Numbered from the stretch's first letter, positions 50,229 through 58,752 are shown. The stretch: DNA of 64,000 nucleotides from Streptomyces chartreusis (GCF_008704715.1 NZ_CP023689.1:8494001-8558000), one strand, 5' to 3'. Notes: generated by a model from the letters alone, not told the origin. Made by a program: numbers and translations.

Positions 50229-51002
50229 TCAGGCGGCTTCGGCGGCGGTGTCGACGCCGAGGCGTTCGAGGAGCCCGGCGCGCAGTTCGGCGAAGCGGGG
50301 GTCGGCGATGTCGCGGGGACGGGCGAGGTCGATGTGCTGCTCGTGCGCGATCACCCCTTCGTCCATCACGAGGACGCGGTCGGCGAGCAGCACGGCCTCC
50401 TCGACGTCGTGCGTGATGAGCAGGACCGCGCAGCCGCGCCGCTGCCACAACTCGCCGACCAGGCGCTGGGCCTTGCTACGGGTGAGCGCGTCGAGCTCGC
50501 CGAACGGCTCGTCGAGCAGCAGCAGATCCGGCTCGCGGACCAACGCCCGTGCCAGCGAAGCCCGTTGCGCCTCACCGCCGGAGAGCCTCTTGGGCCAGGC
50601 GTCCGTACGGTGGTCCAGGCCGACCTCCTGAAGCGCCCGCTCGGCGACCGCGCGGCCCGGCTTGCCCGGCAGTCCGAGCAGCACGTTGCGCCACACCTTC
50701 TTCCACGGCGTCAGCCGCGGCGCCTGGAAGGCGACGGCCTTGCGGCGCGGCACCAGTACGGTGCCCTCGATGTCACGGTCGAGACCGGCGAGGATCCGCA
50801 GCAGGGTGGACTTGCCGCAGCCACTGCGGCCGAGCAGGGCAACGAACTCGCCCGGCTGGACGTCGAGTTGGAGCCGGTCGATGACCGCGCGCCCGTCGAA
50901 GGAGCGGGTCAGACCCGACACGTGCACGGCCTGCGGAACCGCCACGGGACGGCCGGCCTCCGTGGCCTCGGGGCCCACCGGCCGGTGAACGTGGGTCGCC
51001 AT
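50229..51002 (-). CDS. ABC transporter ATP-binding protein, SsuB/TauB type
   Basis: 257 residues. All motifs are intact: Walker A LLGRSGCGKSTLLR, Q-loop VAFQAPRLTPWKKVWRN, signature LSGGEAQRASLARALVREP, Walker B LLLLDEPFGELDALT and H-loop LLITHDVEEAVLLADRV. The 'ALT' after the D-loop and TPWKKVWRN are characteristic of nitrate/sulfonate/bicarbonate importers. The neighbouring permease and binding-protein genes are broken, so this ATPase is orphaned. It may survive by working with another permease or may be on its way to decay. Confidence 0.9.
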   Translation of the reverse strand: MATHVHRPVGPEATEAGRPVAVPQAVHVSGLTRSFDGRAVIDRLQLDVQPGEFVALLGRSGCGKSTLLRILAGLDRDIEGTVLVPRRKAVAFQAPRLTPWKKVWRNVLLGLPGKPGRAVAERALQEVGLDHRTDAWPKRLSGGEAQRASLARALVREPDLLLLDEPFGELDALTRSKAQRLVGELWQRRGCAVLLITHDVEEAVLLADRVLVMDEGVIAHEQHIDLARPRDIADPRFAELRAGLLERLGVDTAAEAA

Positions 51003-51063
51003 TGCAGCAGCCTTTCGAGGGAGCGGACGATGAAGTCGGCGAGCAGGCCGAGGAAGGCGTCAC
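50909..51063 (-). pseudogene. C-terminal scrap of the sulfonate-type permease
   Basis: On the minus strand the frame reads DAFLGLLADFIVRSLERLLQ, followed by WRPTFTGRW. This is the usual last helix and cytoplasmic end of SsuC/TauC permeases, immediately overlapping the start of the ATPase as in intact operons. The rest of the permease (about 230 residues) is missing: the upstream 120 bp show no membrane-spanning codons before the leader peptide is reached. Confidence 0.7.
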
Positions 51064-51182
51064 GATCAGGGTGGTCGGCGACCGGTGAGGGGCGCCCCGG
51101 CGCCGCCGTGTCCCGCCCGGAGGTCAGGGGCGAGCGCAGGGCGGTGCCGCGGATGCGGAGGAGGTGGGGAGGAAGAAGGGCG

Positions 51183-51266
51183 TCAGCAGCCGCGGTGACA
51201 CGCGGCGGAGGCCACCCGCAGCAGGTCGATGTGACCGCGCGTGGTGAGCAGGGCCGAACGCAACAT
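51183..51266 (-). CDS. Cysteine-containing leader peptide of a sulfur-uptake operon
   Basis: 27 residues, MLRSALLTTRGHIDLLRVAS followed by AACHRGC. This is the 'putative leader peptide' type found in front of sulfur-assimilation and sulfonate-transport operons in actinobacteria: arginine/histidine-rich, with HIDLLRVAS and cysteines near the end. Translation of the Cys codons is thought to control the downstream operon by cysteine-dependent attenuation, a family inference. It is on the strand and in the position expected for the sulfonate ABC genes. It is too short to be found by routine ORF calling. Confidence 0.75.
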   Translation of the reverse strand: MLRSALLTTRGHIDLLRVASAACHRGC

Positions 51267-51390
51267 GCCGCCGAAAGTAGCCAGATGGCGTGGTCATGGT
51301 CAACGGTGTCTCGTGAAGTGGACCTCGCGTATCGCCATCCGCCCCCGCTCCTGACGTGTGGAGTTCGCCGCATGGGCCAGGATGGAGGGC

Positions 51391-51813
51391 ATGTCAGACG
51401 CCTTCACCACCCGAGTTCTGAACGTCGCCTCCGGCTCCTCGGAGCGGGTCGTGGATCTCACCCGCGACTGCGAGGCCTTCCTGCGGGAGGCGGCGGCGGG
51501 CCGCGACGGTCTGCTGAACGTCTTTGTGCCGCATGCGACCGCCGGTATCGCGATCATCGAGACGGGCGCGGGCAGCGACGACGACCTCCTGGCCGCCCTG
51601 CACGCCCTCCTGCCCGCCGACGACCGCTGGCAGCACCGCCACGGCAGCCCCGGCCACGGCCGCGACCACGTCCTCCCGGCCCTCGTCCCGCCGCACGCGA
51701 CGTTGCCTGTCGTGGACGGACGCCTGGAGCTCGGAACCTGGCAGTCGGTGTGCCTCGTGGACACCAACAAGGACAACGCCCACCGCCAGGTCCGACTGAG
51801 CTTCCTGGGCTGA
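51391..51813 (+). CDS. YjbQ family (UPF0047) protein
   Basis: 140 residues, the usual length. The blocks LLNVFVPHATAGIAIIETGAGSDDDLLAAL, WQHRHGSPGHGRDHVLPALVPPHATLPVVDGRLELGTWQSVCLVDTNKDNAHRQVRLSFLG are diagnostic. Conserved His in HATAG and HGRDH with the acidic residues form a predicted metal site. YjbQ-like proteins have been linked to thiamin-phosphate metabolism but the biological function is uncertain. ATG 51391 follows ggagg with a short spacing; ATG 51382 is in frame. Divergent from the leader peptide. Confidence 0.9.
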   Translation: MSDAFTTRVLNVASGSSERVVDLTRDCEAFLREAAAGRDGLLNVFVPHATAGIAIIETGAGSDDDLLAALHALLPADDRWQHRHGSPGHGRDHVLPALVPPHATLPVVDGRLELGTWQSVCLVDTNKDNAHRQVRLSFLG

Positions 51814-51841
51814 GCAAGAACGTCCTGGGTGTGGCCGCTGA

Positions 51842-51873
51842 TTCTCCGTACCTTGCGTGTTCGAAACGGAGAA
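51842..51873 (+). terminator. Hairpin downstream of the YjbQ gene
   Basis: Perfect 8-bp arms (ttctccgt / acggagaa) with a 16-nt loop, 29 bp after the stop. The rest of 51874-52179 shows no gene; the last bases before the solute-binding protein gene hold its aaggaaat ribosome-binding site. Confidence 0.5.
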
Positions 51874-52179
51874 GTCGTGCGCGGTACGGATCAGTACTGC
51901 GGGCCATCCAGCGCCGAACCGCTGGCCCGCTCGCCCGCAGGCGCCGTGACCGGCCGCTGAGGACGCCGGCGATGCGGCGCTCGCGTGGCAGCCGTCCGGC
52001 AGCAGGCGCCCCTCTGCCCGAAGGTGCACGCTTTGCGCGCGCTCGTTGAGACCTTGGGAAGCCCTCCCTAGCATTCGTGCATTCCTCTGGCCGATATCCG
52101 AGACTTCGCATGCCTCGGCAGCACCACCTCACCCGGCGAGAGCGCCACTGCGCCGTTCCCGAGAAGGAAATCAACAACA

Positions 52180-53496
52180 ATGCGTCGACAAGACCCCCTG
52201 CTCGCGAGCTGTATCGCACTCATTTTGGTTTCCGGCGTTGCATGCTCCGGACTCGCCGAGGGAGACGGTGGGAACAAAGAGCTGAGCGGTGCGCGTATCA
52301 CCGTGGCCGGCGCATGGACCGGAAGTGAGCAGAAGAACTTCCAGAAGGTACTCGACGCCTTCAGCGACAAGACCGGGGCGAAGGTGACCTTCGTGTCCAC
52401 GGGGAACAACGTGTCCACTGCCGTGGGCGGCATGATCGAGGACGGGGACGCACCGGACGTGGCCCTACTCCCACAGCTGGGCGTGCTCGGGCAGTTCGAA
52501 CGCAACGGATGGCTGGAGCCGCTTTCGGTCCCGGCGCGGGAGGCGGTGGACGCCAACTACGCCGACGTGTGGAGAGAGTACGGCAGCGTGAACGGCACCC
52601 TGTACGGCGTGTACTACAAGGTGGCCCATAAATCGGCCGTCTGGTACAACCCGCGCGTTTTCGTCGATGCGAATGTCGGGCGGCCCGCGACATTTGCAGA
52701 AATGCTGTCCGCCGGCCAGGCCATCTCCGACTCGGGACTCGCCGCGTTCGCCATTGCCGGGCGGGACGGCTGGACCCTCACGGACTGGTTCGAAAACGTC
52801 TACCTGTCGCAAGCAGGACCTCAGAAATACGACGCCCTGGCAGCCCACGAGCTGAAATGGACCGACGCATCGGTCGTCGAGGCACTCACTTCCCTCGGCA
52901 AGCTCTTCAAGGAAGACCACCTCATCGCGGGAGGCCGGGAAGGTGCCCTCAACACCGACTTTCCCGGCTCGGTGGAGAAGGTCTTCGGAACGGAGCCGGA
53001 AGCCGGCATGGTCTTCGAGGGTGATTTCGTCGCCGGGATCGCCAAGGACCGGTTCGGTAAGGAGATCGGCCAGGACGTCCGCTTCTTCTCCTTCCCGGCC
53101 AGAGAGGGCGGAATCTTCCCCGTCATCAGTGGTGGTGACGCCGCGGTCGTCCTGAAAGGCGGCAAGAACTCGGCCGCCGGGATGAAGCTGGTCGAATATC
53201 TTGCCACCGCGGAGGCGGCCGCTGTGTGGGCGAAGCTGGGTGGTTTTCTTTCGCCTAACAAACAGCTTGACATCCACACCTATGACAACCTCGCCACTCG
53301 CGCCATGGCCGAGTCGCTGGTCGACGCTGAGGACCGGGTGCGCTTCGACATGTCCGACCAGGCCCCGGCATCCTTCGGCGGTACCAACGGCGCCAGCCAG
53401 TGGCGGATTCTGCAGAGCTTCCTGCGTGACCCTTCCGACCCCGAGAGCGCCGCCGCGGAGCTGGAGGAAGCGGCAGCCAAGGCATACCGGGACTGA
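52180..53496 (+). CDS. Orphan extracellular solute-binding protein, family 1 (sugar-type)
   Basis: 438 residues. N-terminal signal with an imperfect lipobox: LASCIALILVSGVAC (Cys22, Gly instead of Leu at -3). The mature protein shows the family-1 fold: KELSGARITVAGAWTGSEQKNFQKVLDAFSDKTGAKVTFVSTG, DVALLPQLGVLGQFERNGWLEPL, GTLYGVYYKVAHKSAVWYNP, GGDAAVVLKGGKNSAAGMKLVEYLATAEAAAVWAKLGGFLSPNK. Such proteins deliver oligosaccharides to membrane permeases, yet no permease or ATPase gene adjoins it. Codon use is slightly less GC-rich than its neighbours. It may work with permeases elsewhere or act as a sensor. aaggaaat precedes the ATG. Confidence 0.88.
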   Translation: MRRQDPLLASCIALILVSGVACSGLAEGDGGNKELSGARITVAGAWTGSEQKNFQKVLDAFSDKTGAKVTFVSTGNNVSTAVGGMIEDGDAPDVALLPQLGVLGQFERNGWLEPLSVPAREAVDANYADVWREYGSVNGTLYGVYYKVAHKSAVWYNPRVFVDANVGRPATFAEMLSAGQAISDSGLAAFAIAGRDGWTLTDWFENVYLSQAGPQKYDALAAHELKWTDASVVEALTSLGKLFKEDHLIAGGREGALNTDFPGSVEKVFGTEPEAGMVFEGDFVAGIAKDRFGKEIGQDVRFFSFPAREGGIFPVISGGDAAVVLKGGKNSAAGMKLVEYLATAEAAAVWAKLGGFLSPNKQLDIHTYDNLATRAMAESLVDAEDRVRFDMSDQAPASFGGTNGASQWRILQSFLRDPSDPESAAAELEEAAAKAYRD

Positions 53497-53876
53497 ATCC
53501 GGTCCCGTACGGCTTCTCCGTGATCGGTCTGGCCGTGGCTGCGGGTGTCGCCGGCAGGCAGAACGCCGGCGCACATCCCACCTCGGCCGGGCCGGGCGGC
53601 ACCTTACCTACATGTTGACCTCGCCCGGCGATGATCCTTCCGTGCATTGACGCAGGTTATCTGTGAGTTTTACTGCGCAGACGCATTGACCGTACGACTG
53701 CGTGATACATAACATGTATGCATGAAGCTCCCGCACGAGACTGAGACCGCCGGCCCCTCGGGGCCCGGCGAGGGGAGCCCTTCCAGCAACTTGTGCCCGG
53801 TATCGCCGAGCAGCGCGCGCTGTCACAGGCGCATGGCATACCCGTCCGGTGGCTGAAGAGGTCAGCGAGGCATGAC
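53497..53876 (+). other. 380-bp non-coding region with a small palindrome
   Basis: No credible gene. The 3' part is AT-rich and contains a possible promoter (ttgacc at 53686 with cataac near 53708) overlapping the palindrome listed separately. It probably drives the anti-sigma-like ATPase gene. Confidence 0.5.
53705..53719. promoter_or_regulatory. Palindrome atacat-aac-atgtat
   Basis: Exact 6-bp inverted arms with a 3-nt spacer, in the promoter region of the anti-sigma-like ATPase gene. The left arm plus spacer (atacataac) recurs at 58856-58864 in the intergenic region between the second PadR gene and the second orphan binding-protein gene, and the first PadR's operator at 22676 also carries atacat/atgtat ends. 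The arms look PadR-like. Confidence 0.45.
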
Positions 53877-54401
53877 ATGAATCCCACACAAGCCGGTGTC
53901 GCCGCACCACGCAGGTTCCGTCCGTTGCCGAGCCGCACGGCGGCACCATCCCTTGCGGTTGCCGACGTGCACGAGCCGGACACCTGCCGACGGGCGATGA
54001 TGGCCCTGCCGGCGGAGGCGTGCCGAGTCCGCACCGTCCGGCATTTCGTCCTCGCCCTCCTGGCCAGCTGGGGAGTTGTCGAGCAGGACCGGGATGCCGC
54101 AGGCCTGATCGTCAGCGAGCTGGCCGGTAACGCGGCTCAGCACGGCGGCGCCGAGATGACGGTGAATGTGAGTCTGTCGGCCGAGCAGCTGTGTATCGAT
54201 GTGGTCGACACCGGTCCTGCCGCACGGGTGTCCCGCCCTCGCTGCGACGACCTTGACGAAGAGCGAGGCCGCGGACTCGACATCGTCGACCATCTGTCGG
54301 AGTGGATGGATATCTGTGCCGAGCCGGACTGCTGGCGAAGCCGGGTCGGCCTCCGAGTCTGCAGGGCAGCCGCGACTGAGAGCGTCCCTCCGGCTGCGTA
54401 G
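53877..54401 (+). CDS. ATP-binding protein of the anti-sigma-factor (RsbW/SpoIIAB-like HATPase) family
   Basis: 174 residues from ATG 53877; gagg lies 7 nt upstream. The HATPase fold reads VRTVRHFVLALLASWGVVEQDRDAAGLIVSELAGNAAQHGGAEMTVNVSL, then IDVVDTGPAARVSRP and EERGRGLDIVDHLSEWMDI. This matches the large Streptomyces family of serine-kinase-like regulators, whose partners are anti-anti-sigma factors and PP2C phosphatases. SELAGNAAQH replaces the common SELVTNAVRH. Four cysteines after residue 100 are unusual. The next gene is a LuxR-type regulator in the same direction, which may form a small regulatory unit with it. Confidence 0.85.
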   Translation: MNPTQAGVAAPRRFRPLPSRTAAPSLAVADVHEPDTCRRAMMALPAEACRVRTVRHFVLALLASWGVVEQDRDAAGLIVSELAGNAAQHGGAEMTVNVSLSAEQLCIDVVDTGPAARVSRPRCDDLDEERGRGLDIVDHLSEWMDICAEPDCWRSRVGLRVCRAAATESVPPAA

Positions 54402-54492
54402 CGCCAAGAAGTGCGGCGTTTTCGTCGGCATCGGCGTCGTTGCCCCGCGTGTGGCCGAGCTCTGGTGAAGAACAAGAGAAGCAGGTGCGTCT

Positions 54493-55119
54493 GTGACCAC
54501 GCCGATACCGGTGTTCGTCCGTGCCGAAGACCCCCTCACGGCAGCGGGTTTGGAAGCGGCACTCAAAAGCCGGCCGGAGGTGACTCTCGTCGGCAAGGAC
54601 AACATCACCGCATGCACGGTGGCCGTGGCCGCGGTCGAAGCTTTCTCGGACGCCACGGTGCGTGCTCTGCGGGCGGTGAGCAGCCGCGGGTGCTCTCGTA
54701 TGGTGCTCGTCACCGACGGACTGGCCGAGGAACGGCTGCTGGAGGTGGCGGCAATGGGAGTGTGCGCGGTCCTCCCGCGCGCCGAGGCCACCGCGTGCCG
54801 GCTGGTTCAGCTGATCGTCGGTGCGACAGCAGGGCAAGGCTCCCTCCCCGCGGCTCTGCCGGGCCGGCTTCTCGCGCATGCGGGCCGGGTGCAACGAAAG
54901 GCCCCTTCGGCGGTCCGGGAACAGCCGACAGGTCTGTCGGAACGGGAGATGCGTGTCCTGCAACTGGTCTCCGAGGGCTACGACACACGCGAAATCGCAC
55001 GCCGGCTCAGCTACTCCGAGCGCACCGTCAAGAGCGCGCTGCACGACATCACAAGCCGCTACCGGCTGAAGAACCGCTCCCAGGCCGTGGCGTATGCACT
55101 GCGCGAGGGCCTTATATGA
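54493..55119 (+). CDS. LuxR-type regulator with an atypical receiver domain
   Basis: 208 residues from GTG 54493. The C-terminal GerE/LuxR helix-turn-helix is clear: TGLSEREMRVLQLVSEGYDTREIARRLSYSERTVKSALHDITSRYRLKNRSQAVAYALREGLI. The N-terminal half has the length and strand/helix pattern of a receiver domain (PVFVRAEDPLTAAGLEAAL.., GCSRMVLVTDGLAEERLLEVAAMGVCAVLPRAEA). The phosphorylation Asp is not in its usual place (the expected position reads VAAVEAF). Such atypical receivers are seen in many Streptomyces regulators and often need no phosphorylation. It lies 91 bp after the ATPase gene; target unknown. Confidence 0.87.
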   Translation: MTTPIPVFVRAEDPLTAAGLEAALKSRPEVTLVGKDNITACTVAVAAVEAFSDATVRALRAVSSRGCSRMVLVTDGLAEERLLEVAAMGVCAVLPRAEATACRLVQLIVGATAGQGSLPAALPGRLLAHAGRVQRKAPSAVREQPTGLSEREMRVLQLVSEGYDTREIARRLSYSERTVKSALHDITSRYRLKNRSQAVAYALREGLI

Positions 55120-55132
55120 CCTGGGAAACGGG

Positions 55133-57439
55133 TCACATTGTGTCACTGAGGGTGTCCGCGAGACGGTGACGGACAGCGCGCACCGCGGGCAGGACCGACA
55201 CGGCGACCGCACCGATCACCGCGGCCGCTGCCAGGACCACCAGCGTGATGACCGGCGGTGGCTGAGCGATGCCCGAGCCGATGCCGCTGGAAGCCCCTTG
55301 CAGATTGATGAGCCACTGGGAAGCCAGCACTCCCAGGCATGTGCCGACCACCGCGGCAGCCAAGGCGATAAAGCCGGTACCGGCCACGATGATCGAGACG
55401 ATCTGCCGCGGCGTCAGCCCGATGGCCTTGAGCGCCAGGAGGTCACGGCGACGGTCCCGCACCCCGGCGGCGATGGTCGTCGACAGCTCCGCGAGGCCGA
55501 TCAGCGCCAGCACCGCGACCAGGCCGGCGATCACCGGCTGCACGGAAGTGAGCTCGCCGACCGGGTTCGCGCTCTCGCGGATGTCCAACCGTCCGCCCGC
55601 GTCCTCCCCGATCCGGTCCCTGACGGCCGAGGGGTCGGCGCCCGGCTCGAGGACGAGGGCGTAGAAGTCCGGCCGGAGTGCGGGAGCATCTTCCTGCAAC
55701 GTGTTCAGGGAGGTGGAGATGACCCGTCCACTGTCCTCGGGCTCGATGCCGCGACCGACGATGTGCAGGACCTGAGGGCTGCCCCCGACAGTCATACGGA
55801 CCCAGTCCCCGACCTTCGCACCGAGGAGGTCGAGCAGCCCCTGCCCGGCGATGGCCTCGTCCGGGCCGTCGGGCGCCCGGCCCTCGGCCACGGCGAACGG
55901 GTAGGGAGCACCCGTGGTGCCCAGGCCCCGAAGTGTGATCGTGCCGGTCTGCCCCGGTACCAGCGCCGCGACGTCGGCGCCCGGATAGACGCCTGCCACC
56001 GCAGGATCCGCGGTGAGCAGACGCCGTAGCGATGTGTCGTCGATACCGTCGCCGCGGGCCGTCAGCGCGGCGACGATCCCGACGTCCTGGGGGTCGTTCT
56101 CGAACCGGTCGAGCGTCGTCCAGGTGCCGAGCGCGATCGTGATGAGCAAGAGGGGGACGGCCAGACGCCCCACCGCCGCACATGCGCGAAGGGGGAACTG
56201 GAAGGCGCCGCGCCAGCCGAGCACAAGGGCGGGCGGCAGGTGAAGGCCGAGCGCGCGCCGTACGGTCCCGGACATCCGCCGACTGGAGGGGACCGCGGCC
56301 CGGGCCACCGGAACCGGCGGTACGCGGCCCGCCCGCCAGGCCGCCGACGCGATCGTCGCGGTGATCAGGACGATGGCCCCGGCGACGACACCGGTGGGCA
56401 CCCAGACATGCCCGGGGAGCGCCTGCCACAGCTGCACGGCCTCCCCGGCACGGCCGGGCAGACGATCTCCGAGGAATTCGGTCAGCAGCGCACCGGCGAC
56501 GATGCCCAGCACGGCCAGAGCCAGGTACTCGACCAGAAACATCCGGATCACCTGCGCCGGAGTGAAACCGACCGCCTTCAGCACGGAGATGTCCCGGAGC
56601 GAGCTGAGGATTCTGGTGCCGACCGCGCCCGCCCCGGCAAGCGCTGCCGCCAGCAGTGCGCCCACGCCGAAAACGCCCAGCAGCAGTCCGAGGAGCCGGT
56701 CGCCCCCCTGCGCCTTGGCCCGCGCGTCCTGCCAGGTGGAGATGCCGGAGATCTGGTCGGAGCCGAGCTCCGTGACGGCGCGCTGGATCACGTAGTCGGT
56801 GTCCTGGGGATCCGTGAGCCGTAGCCCGATGACCTGCTCGTGCGGAGCGTTCGGTGCCATCAGGCGAAACGTGGTCGAGGACACCCACACCACTCCGGGC
56901 ACCTCGCCCGGCTCGTACTGCGGCTCGGCGATGTCGGCGACACCGGCGATACGCAGTGAGTGTGCGGCTTCGTCCTTGACGCGCACGCTCACCTCGTCCC
57001 CGGGCTCGACCCAGAGGGTGCGAGCCAACGAACTCTCCAGCACGGCCTCGTCCACAGCGCCGGGAGGCAGCCAGTGGCCGGCCGTGACCAGCGGCCGGGC
57101 CACCCCCGGTGGCTCGGCGCCGACGGCTCGCACCTGTACCGCTGCCGTGCTCCCGGCCACACCGGCGGTCGCGGGTGCGGTGAGGAACGGCCCCGACACG
57201 GCCTGCACCCCGTCGAGCCGGCCGAGGACCCCGGCGTCGGCGCCGGCCTTGGTCTGAATCCATACGTGAGCGCCGGAGGACTGGGTGAAGATCCGCTGCC
57301 ACGGGTTGGCCGCGTAACTGAGAAGGGCCCCGGCGAGCAGCAGGGAGACGATGATCCCGGCGGTCGCCAGCAGCAGGAAGAAGGCCTCTCCGCGGTGCCC
57401 GCGGAGATCGGCCCGTACCCAGCGCACCATGGCGCGCAT
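55133..57439 (-). CDS. FtsX-like (MacB-type) ABC permease
   Basis: 768 residues with about ten predicted transmembrane segments. A first helix (AFFLLLATAGIIVSLLLAGALL) is followed by a large extracellular domain, then three helices, a second such domain and a further helix group, i.e. two FtsX repeats (YALLGVFGVGALLAAALAGAGAVGTRILSSLRDISVLKAVGFTPAQVIRMFLVEYLAL and VAVLALIGLAELSTTIAAGVRDRRRDLLALKAIGLTPRQIVSIIV). These systems use mechanical pulling to move lipids, lipoproteins, peptides or antibiotics rather than importing substrates. It is in an operon with the PadR regulator and the ATPase (3 bp gap). Confidence 0.9.
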   Translation of the reverse strand: MRAMVRWVRADLRGHRGEAFFLLLATAGIIVSLLLAGALLSYAANPWQRIFTQSSGAHVWIQTKAGADAGVLGRLDGVQAVSGPFLTAPATAGVAGSTAAVQVRAVGAEPPGVARPLVTAGHWLPPGAVDEAVLESSLARTLWVEPGDEVSVRVKDEAAHSLRIAGVADIAEPQYEPGEVPGVVWVSSTTFRLMAPNAPHEQVIGLRLTDPQDTDYVIQRAVTELGSDQISGISTWQDARAKAQGGDRLLGLLLGVFGVGALLAAALAGAGAVGTRILSSLRDISVLKAVGFTPAQVIRMFLVEYLALAVLGIVAGALLTEFLGDRLPGRAGEAVQLWQALPGHVWVPTGVVAGAIVLITATIASAAWRAGRVPPVPVARAAVPSSRRMSGTVRRALGLHLPPALVLGWRGAFQFPLRACAAVGRLAVPLLLITIALGTWTTLDRFENDPQDVGIVAALTARGDGIDDTSLRRLLTADPAVAGVYPGADVAALVPGQTGTITLRGLGTTGAPYPFAVAEGRAPDGPDEAIAGQGLLDLLGAKVGDWVRMTVGGSPQVLHIVGRGIEPEDSGRVISTSLNTLQEDAPALRPDFYALVLEPGADPSAVRDRIGEDAGGRLDIRESANPVGELTSVQPVIAGLVAVLALIGLAELSTTIAAGVRDRRRDLLALKAIGLTPRQIVSIIVAGTGFIALAAAVVGTCLGVLASQWLINLQGASSGIGSGIAQPPPVITLVVLAAAAVIGAVAVSVLPAVRAVRHRLADTLSDTM

Positions 57440-57442
57440 CGA

Positions 57443-58249
57443 TCAGCCCCCGATGTCCAGCGTGCCGGAGACTCCACCGGGCCGCGGTCCCTCACGGCTC
57501 AGCGTGGCGTCGTCGGTGATCCGGCCGTCGAAGAGGCTGATGACCCGGTCGGCGGCGCTCGCCATCCGGGCGTCGTGGGAGACGAGCACGATGGTCTGAC
57601 CCCGCCCGTGGAAGCGGGAGAGGAGCCGTAGCACCTCCCGGGTGCCCTTGCTGTCGAGGCTGCCGCCCGGTTCGTCGGCGAGCAGCAGAGCCGGATGGTT
57701 GACCAGGGCGCGAGCGAGGGCGACGCGTTGTTGTTCACCACCGGACAGCTCACCAGGAGTGCTGTTCTCCTTGCCTTCGAGGCCGAGGTCGGACAGCAGC
57801 TCCGCGCGTGCCTTCCGAGCCTGCGAAGGCCTGTACCCGGCCAGCAGCGCCGGCAGCTCGACGTTGTCGGCCACGGTCAATTGGGAAACGAGATTGAAGA
57901 ACTGGAAGACGATCCCGATGCTACGGCGGCGCAGCAGGGCCCAGCGGGCCTCGCTGTAGGTGTCGGTCCGCCGCCCCTCGATCCAGATCCGGCCCTCGTC
58001 GGGACGGTCGAGACCGCCGAGGAGATGGAGCAGCGTGGATTTACCGGCACCGGAAGGGCCGGTGATGGCCACGAACTCACCGCGCCCGACACTCAGGTCC
58101 ACTCCGCGCACGGCCTTGACGGCGGTCCCCACACCCTGGTGGGTCTTGACCAGGTTCTCGGCGCGCAGGAGCGGCTCGGTTTCAGTGGCTTGCTTCCTGT
58201 CGGCGGCAGAGTCGGTCCCGCCGGACCCGGAAGGCGACTGGCGCTTCAT
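57443..58249 (-). CDS. ABC transporter ATP-binding protein, LolD/MacB type
   Basis: 268 residues from ATG 58249, which overlaps the stop of the upstream PadR gene by 4 bp and has ggag upstream. Motifs: Walker A ITGPSGAGKSTLLHLLGGL, Q-loop GIVFQFFNLVSQLT, signature LSGGEQQRVALARALVNHP, Walker B LLLADEPGGSLD, H-loop VLVSHDARMA. The FQFFNL and DEPGGSLD features are typical of ATPases that work with FtsX-like permeases. The N-terminal extension of about 25 residues is charged and disordered. Partner of the downstream permease. Confidence 0.93.
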   Translation of the reverse strand: MKRQSPSGSGGTDSAADRKQATETEPLLRAENLVKTHQGVGTAVKAVRGVDLSVGRGEFVAITGPSGAGKSTLLHLLGGLDRPDEGRIWIEGRRTDTYSEARWALLRRRSIGIVFQFFNLVSQLTVADNVELPALLAGYRPSQARKARAELLSDLGLEGKENSTPGELSGGEQQRVALARALVNHPALLLADEPGGSLDSKGTREVLRLLSRFHGRGQTIVLVSHDARMASAADRVISLFDGRITDDATLSREGPRPGGVSGTLDIGG

Positions 58250-58752
58250 TCCAGCTCCTCCTGACAACGCTCCAACCAGTCGAGGTCCGCCTGAAGGTGC
58301 AGCACGGCGCCGTCGATCAGCAGCTGCGCCACCCGGTTCTCCTGGTCCTCGGCCGCAGCCAGCTTCGACAGATCACGCATGGCGTTCAGGAAGTGGCGGC
58401 GCTGCTTGTTGATCAACGCGATCTGATCGACCACGCCTGATTCCGGGGCCAAGGCAATCTTCATGAAGAAATCACCCCGCACCCGGGGTTCGTCGGTGGG
58501 CTCCTCGAACCACGCGACCACCGCCTCACGCCCTGCCGGAGTCAGCTGGTAGGTCCGTTTGTTCGGACGGGTCTCCTGAGCGACGTCCTCACCCTCGATG
58601 AGACCTGACTTCTCCAGCCTGCCCAAGGTCACATAGATCTGCCCGATATTCGGCTGTGGATATGCCGCGCCGAGCAGGTCCTCCAGCGCCCGCTTGAGCT
58701 GGTAGCCGTGGGCCGGTCCATTGGCCAGGAGGGCCAGCAGAGCCAGACGCAA
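58246..58752 (-). CDS. PadR-family regulator of the FtsX-type ABC operon
   Basis: 168 residues from a TTG start at 58752 with gggagg 9 nt upstream. Winged helix: LALLALLANGPAHGYQLKRALEDLLGAAYPQPNIGQIYVTLGRLEKSGLIEGE, wing RTYQLTPAGREAVVAWFEEP. The C-terminal dimerisation helices have the acidic LLIDGAVLHLQADLDWLERCQEELE end. It is the first gene of the operon with the ATPase and FtsX permease, a frequent arrangement in which PadR represses a drug- or peptide-responsive exporter. A candidate site lies upstream. Confidence 0.92.
   Translation of the reverse strand: MRLALLALLANGPAHGYQLKRALEDLLGAAYPQPNIGQIYVTLGRLEKSGLIEGEDVAQETRPNKRTYQLTPAGREAVVAWFEEPTDEPRVRGDFFMKIALAPESGVVDQIALINKQRRHFLNAMRDLSKLAAAEDQENRVAQLLIDGAVLHLQADLDWLERCQEELE

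Noticed and set aside
51842..51873. tRNA-like fragment (ttcgaaac loop)
   Set aside because: Only the T-loop-like sequence is present; no acceptor, D or anticodon arms can be drawn, and the arms form a simple hairpin.
53722..53860. Small plus-strand frame beginning at an ATG near 53722
   Set aside because: No ribosome-binding site and an early stop; the sequence is more likely leader of the ATPase gene.
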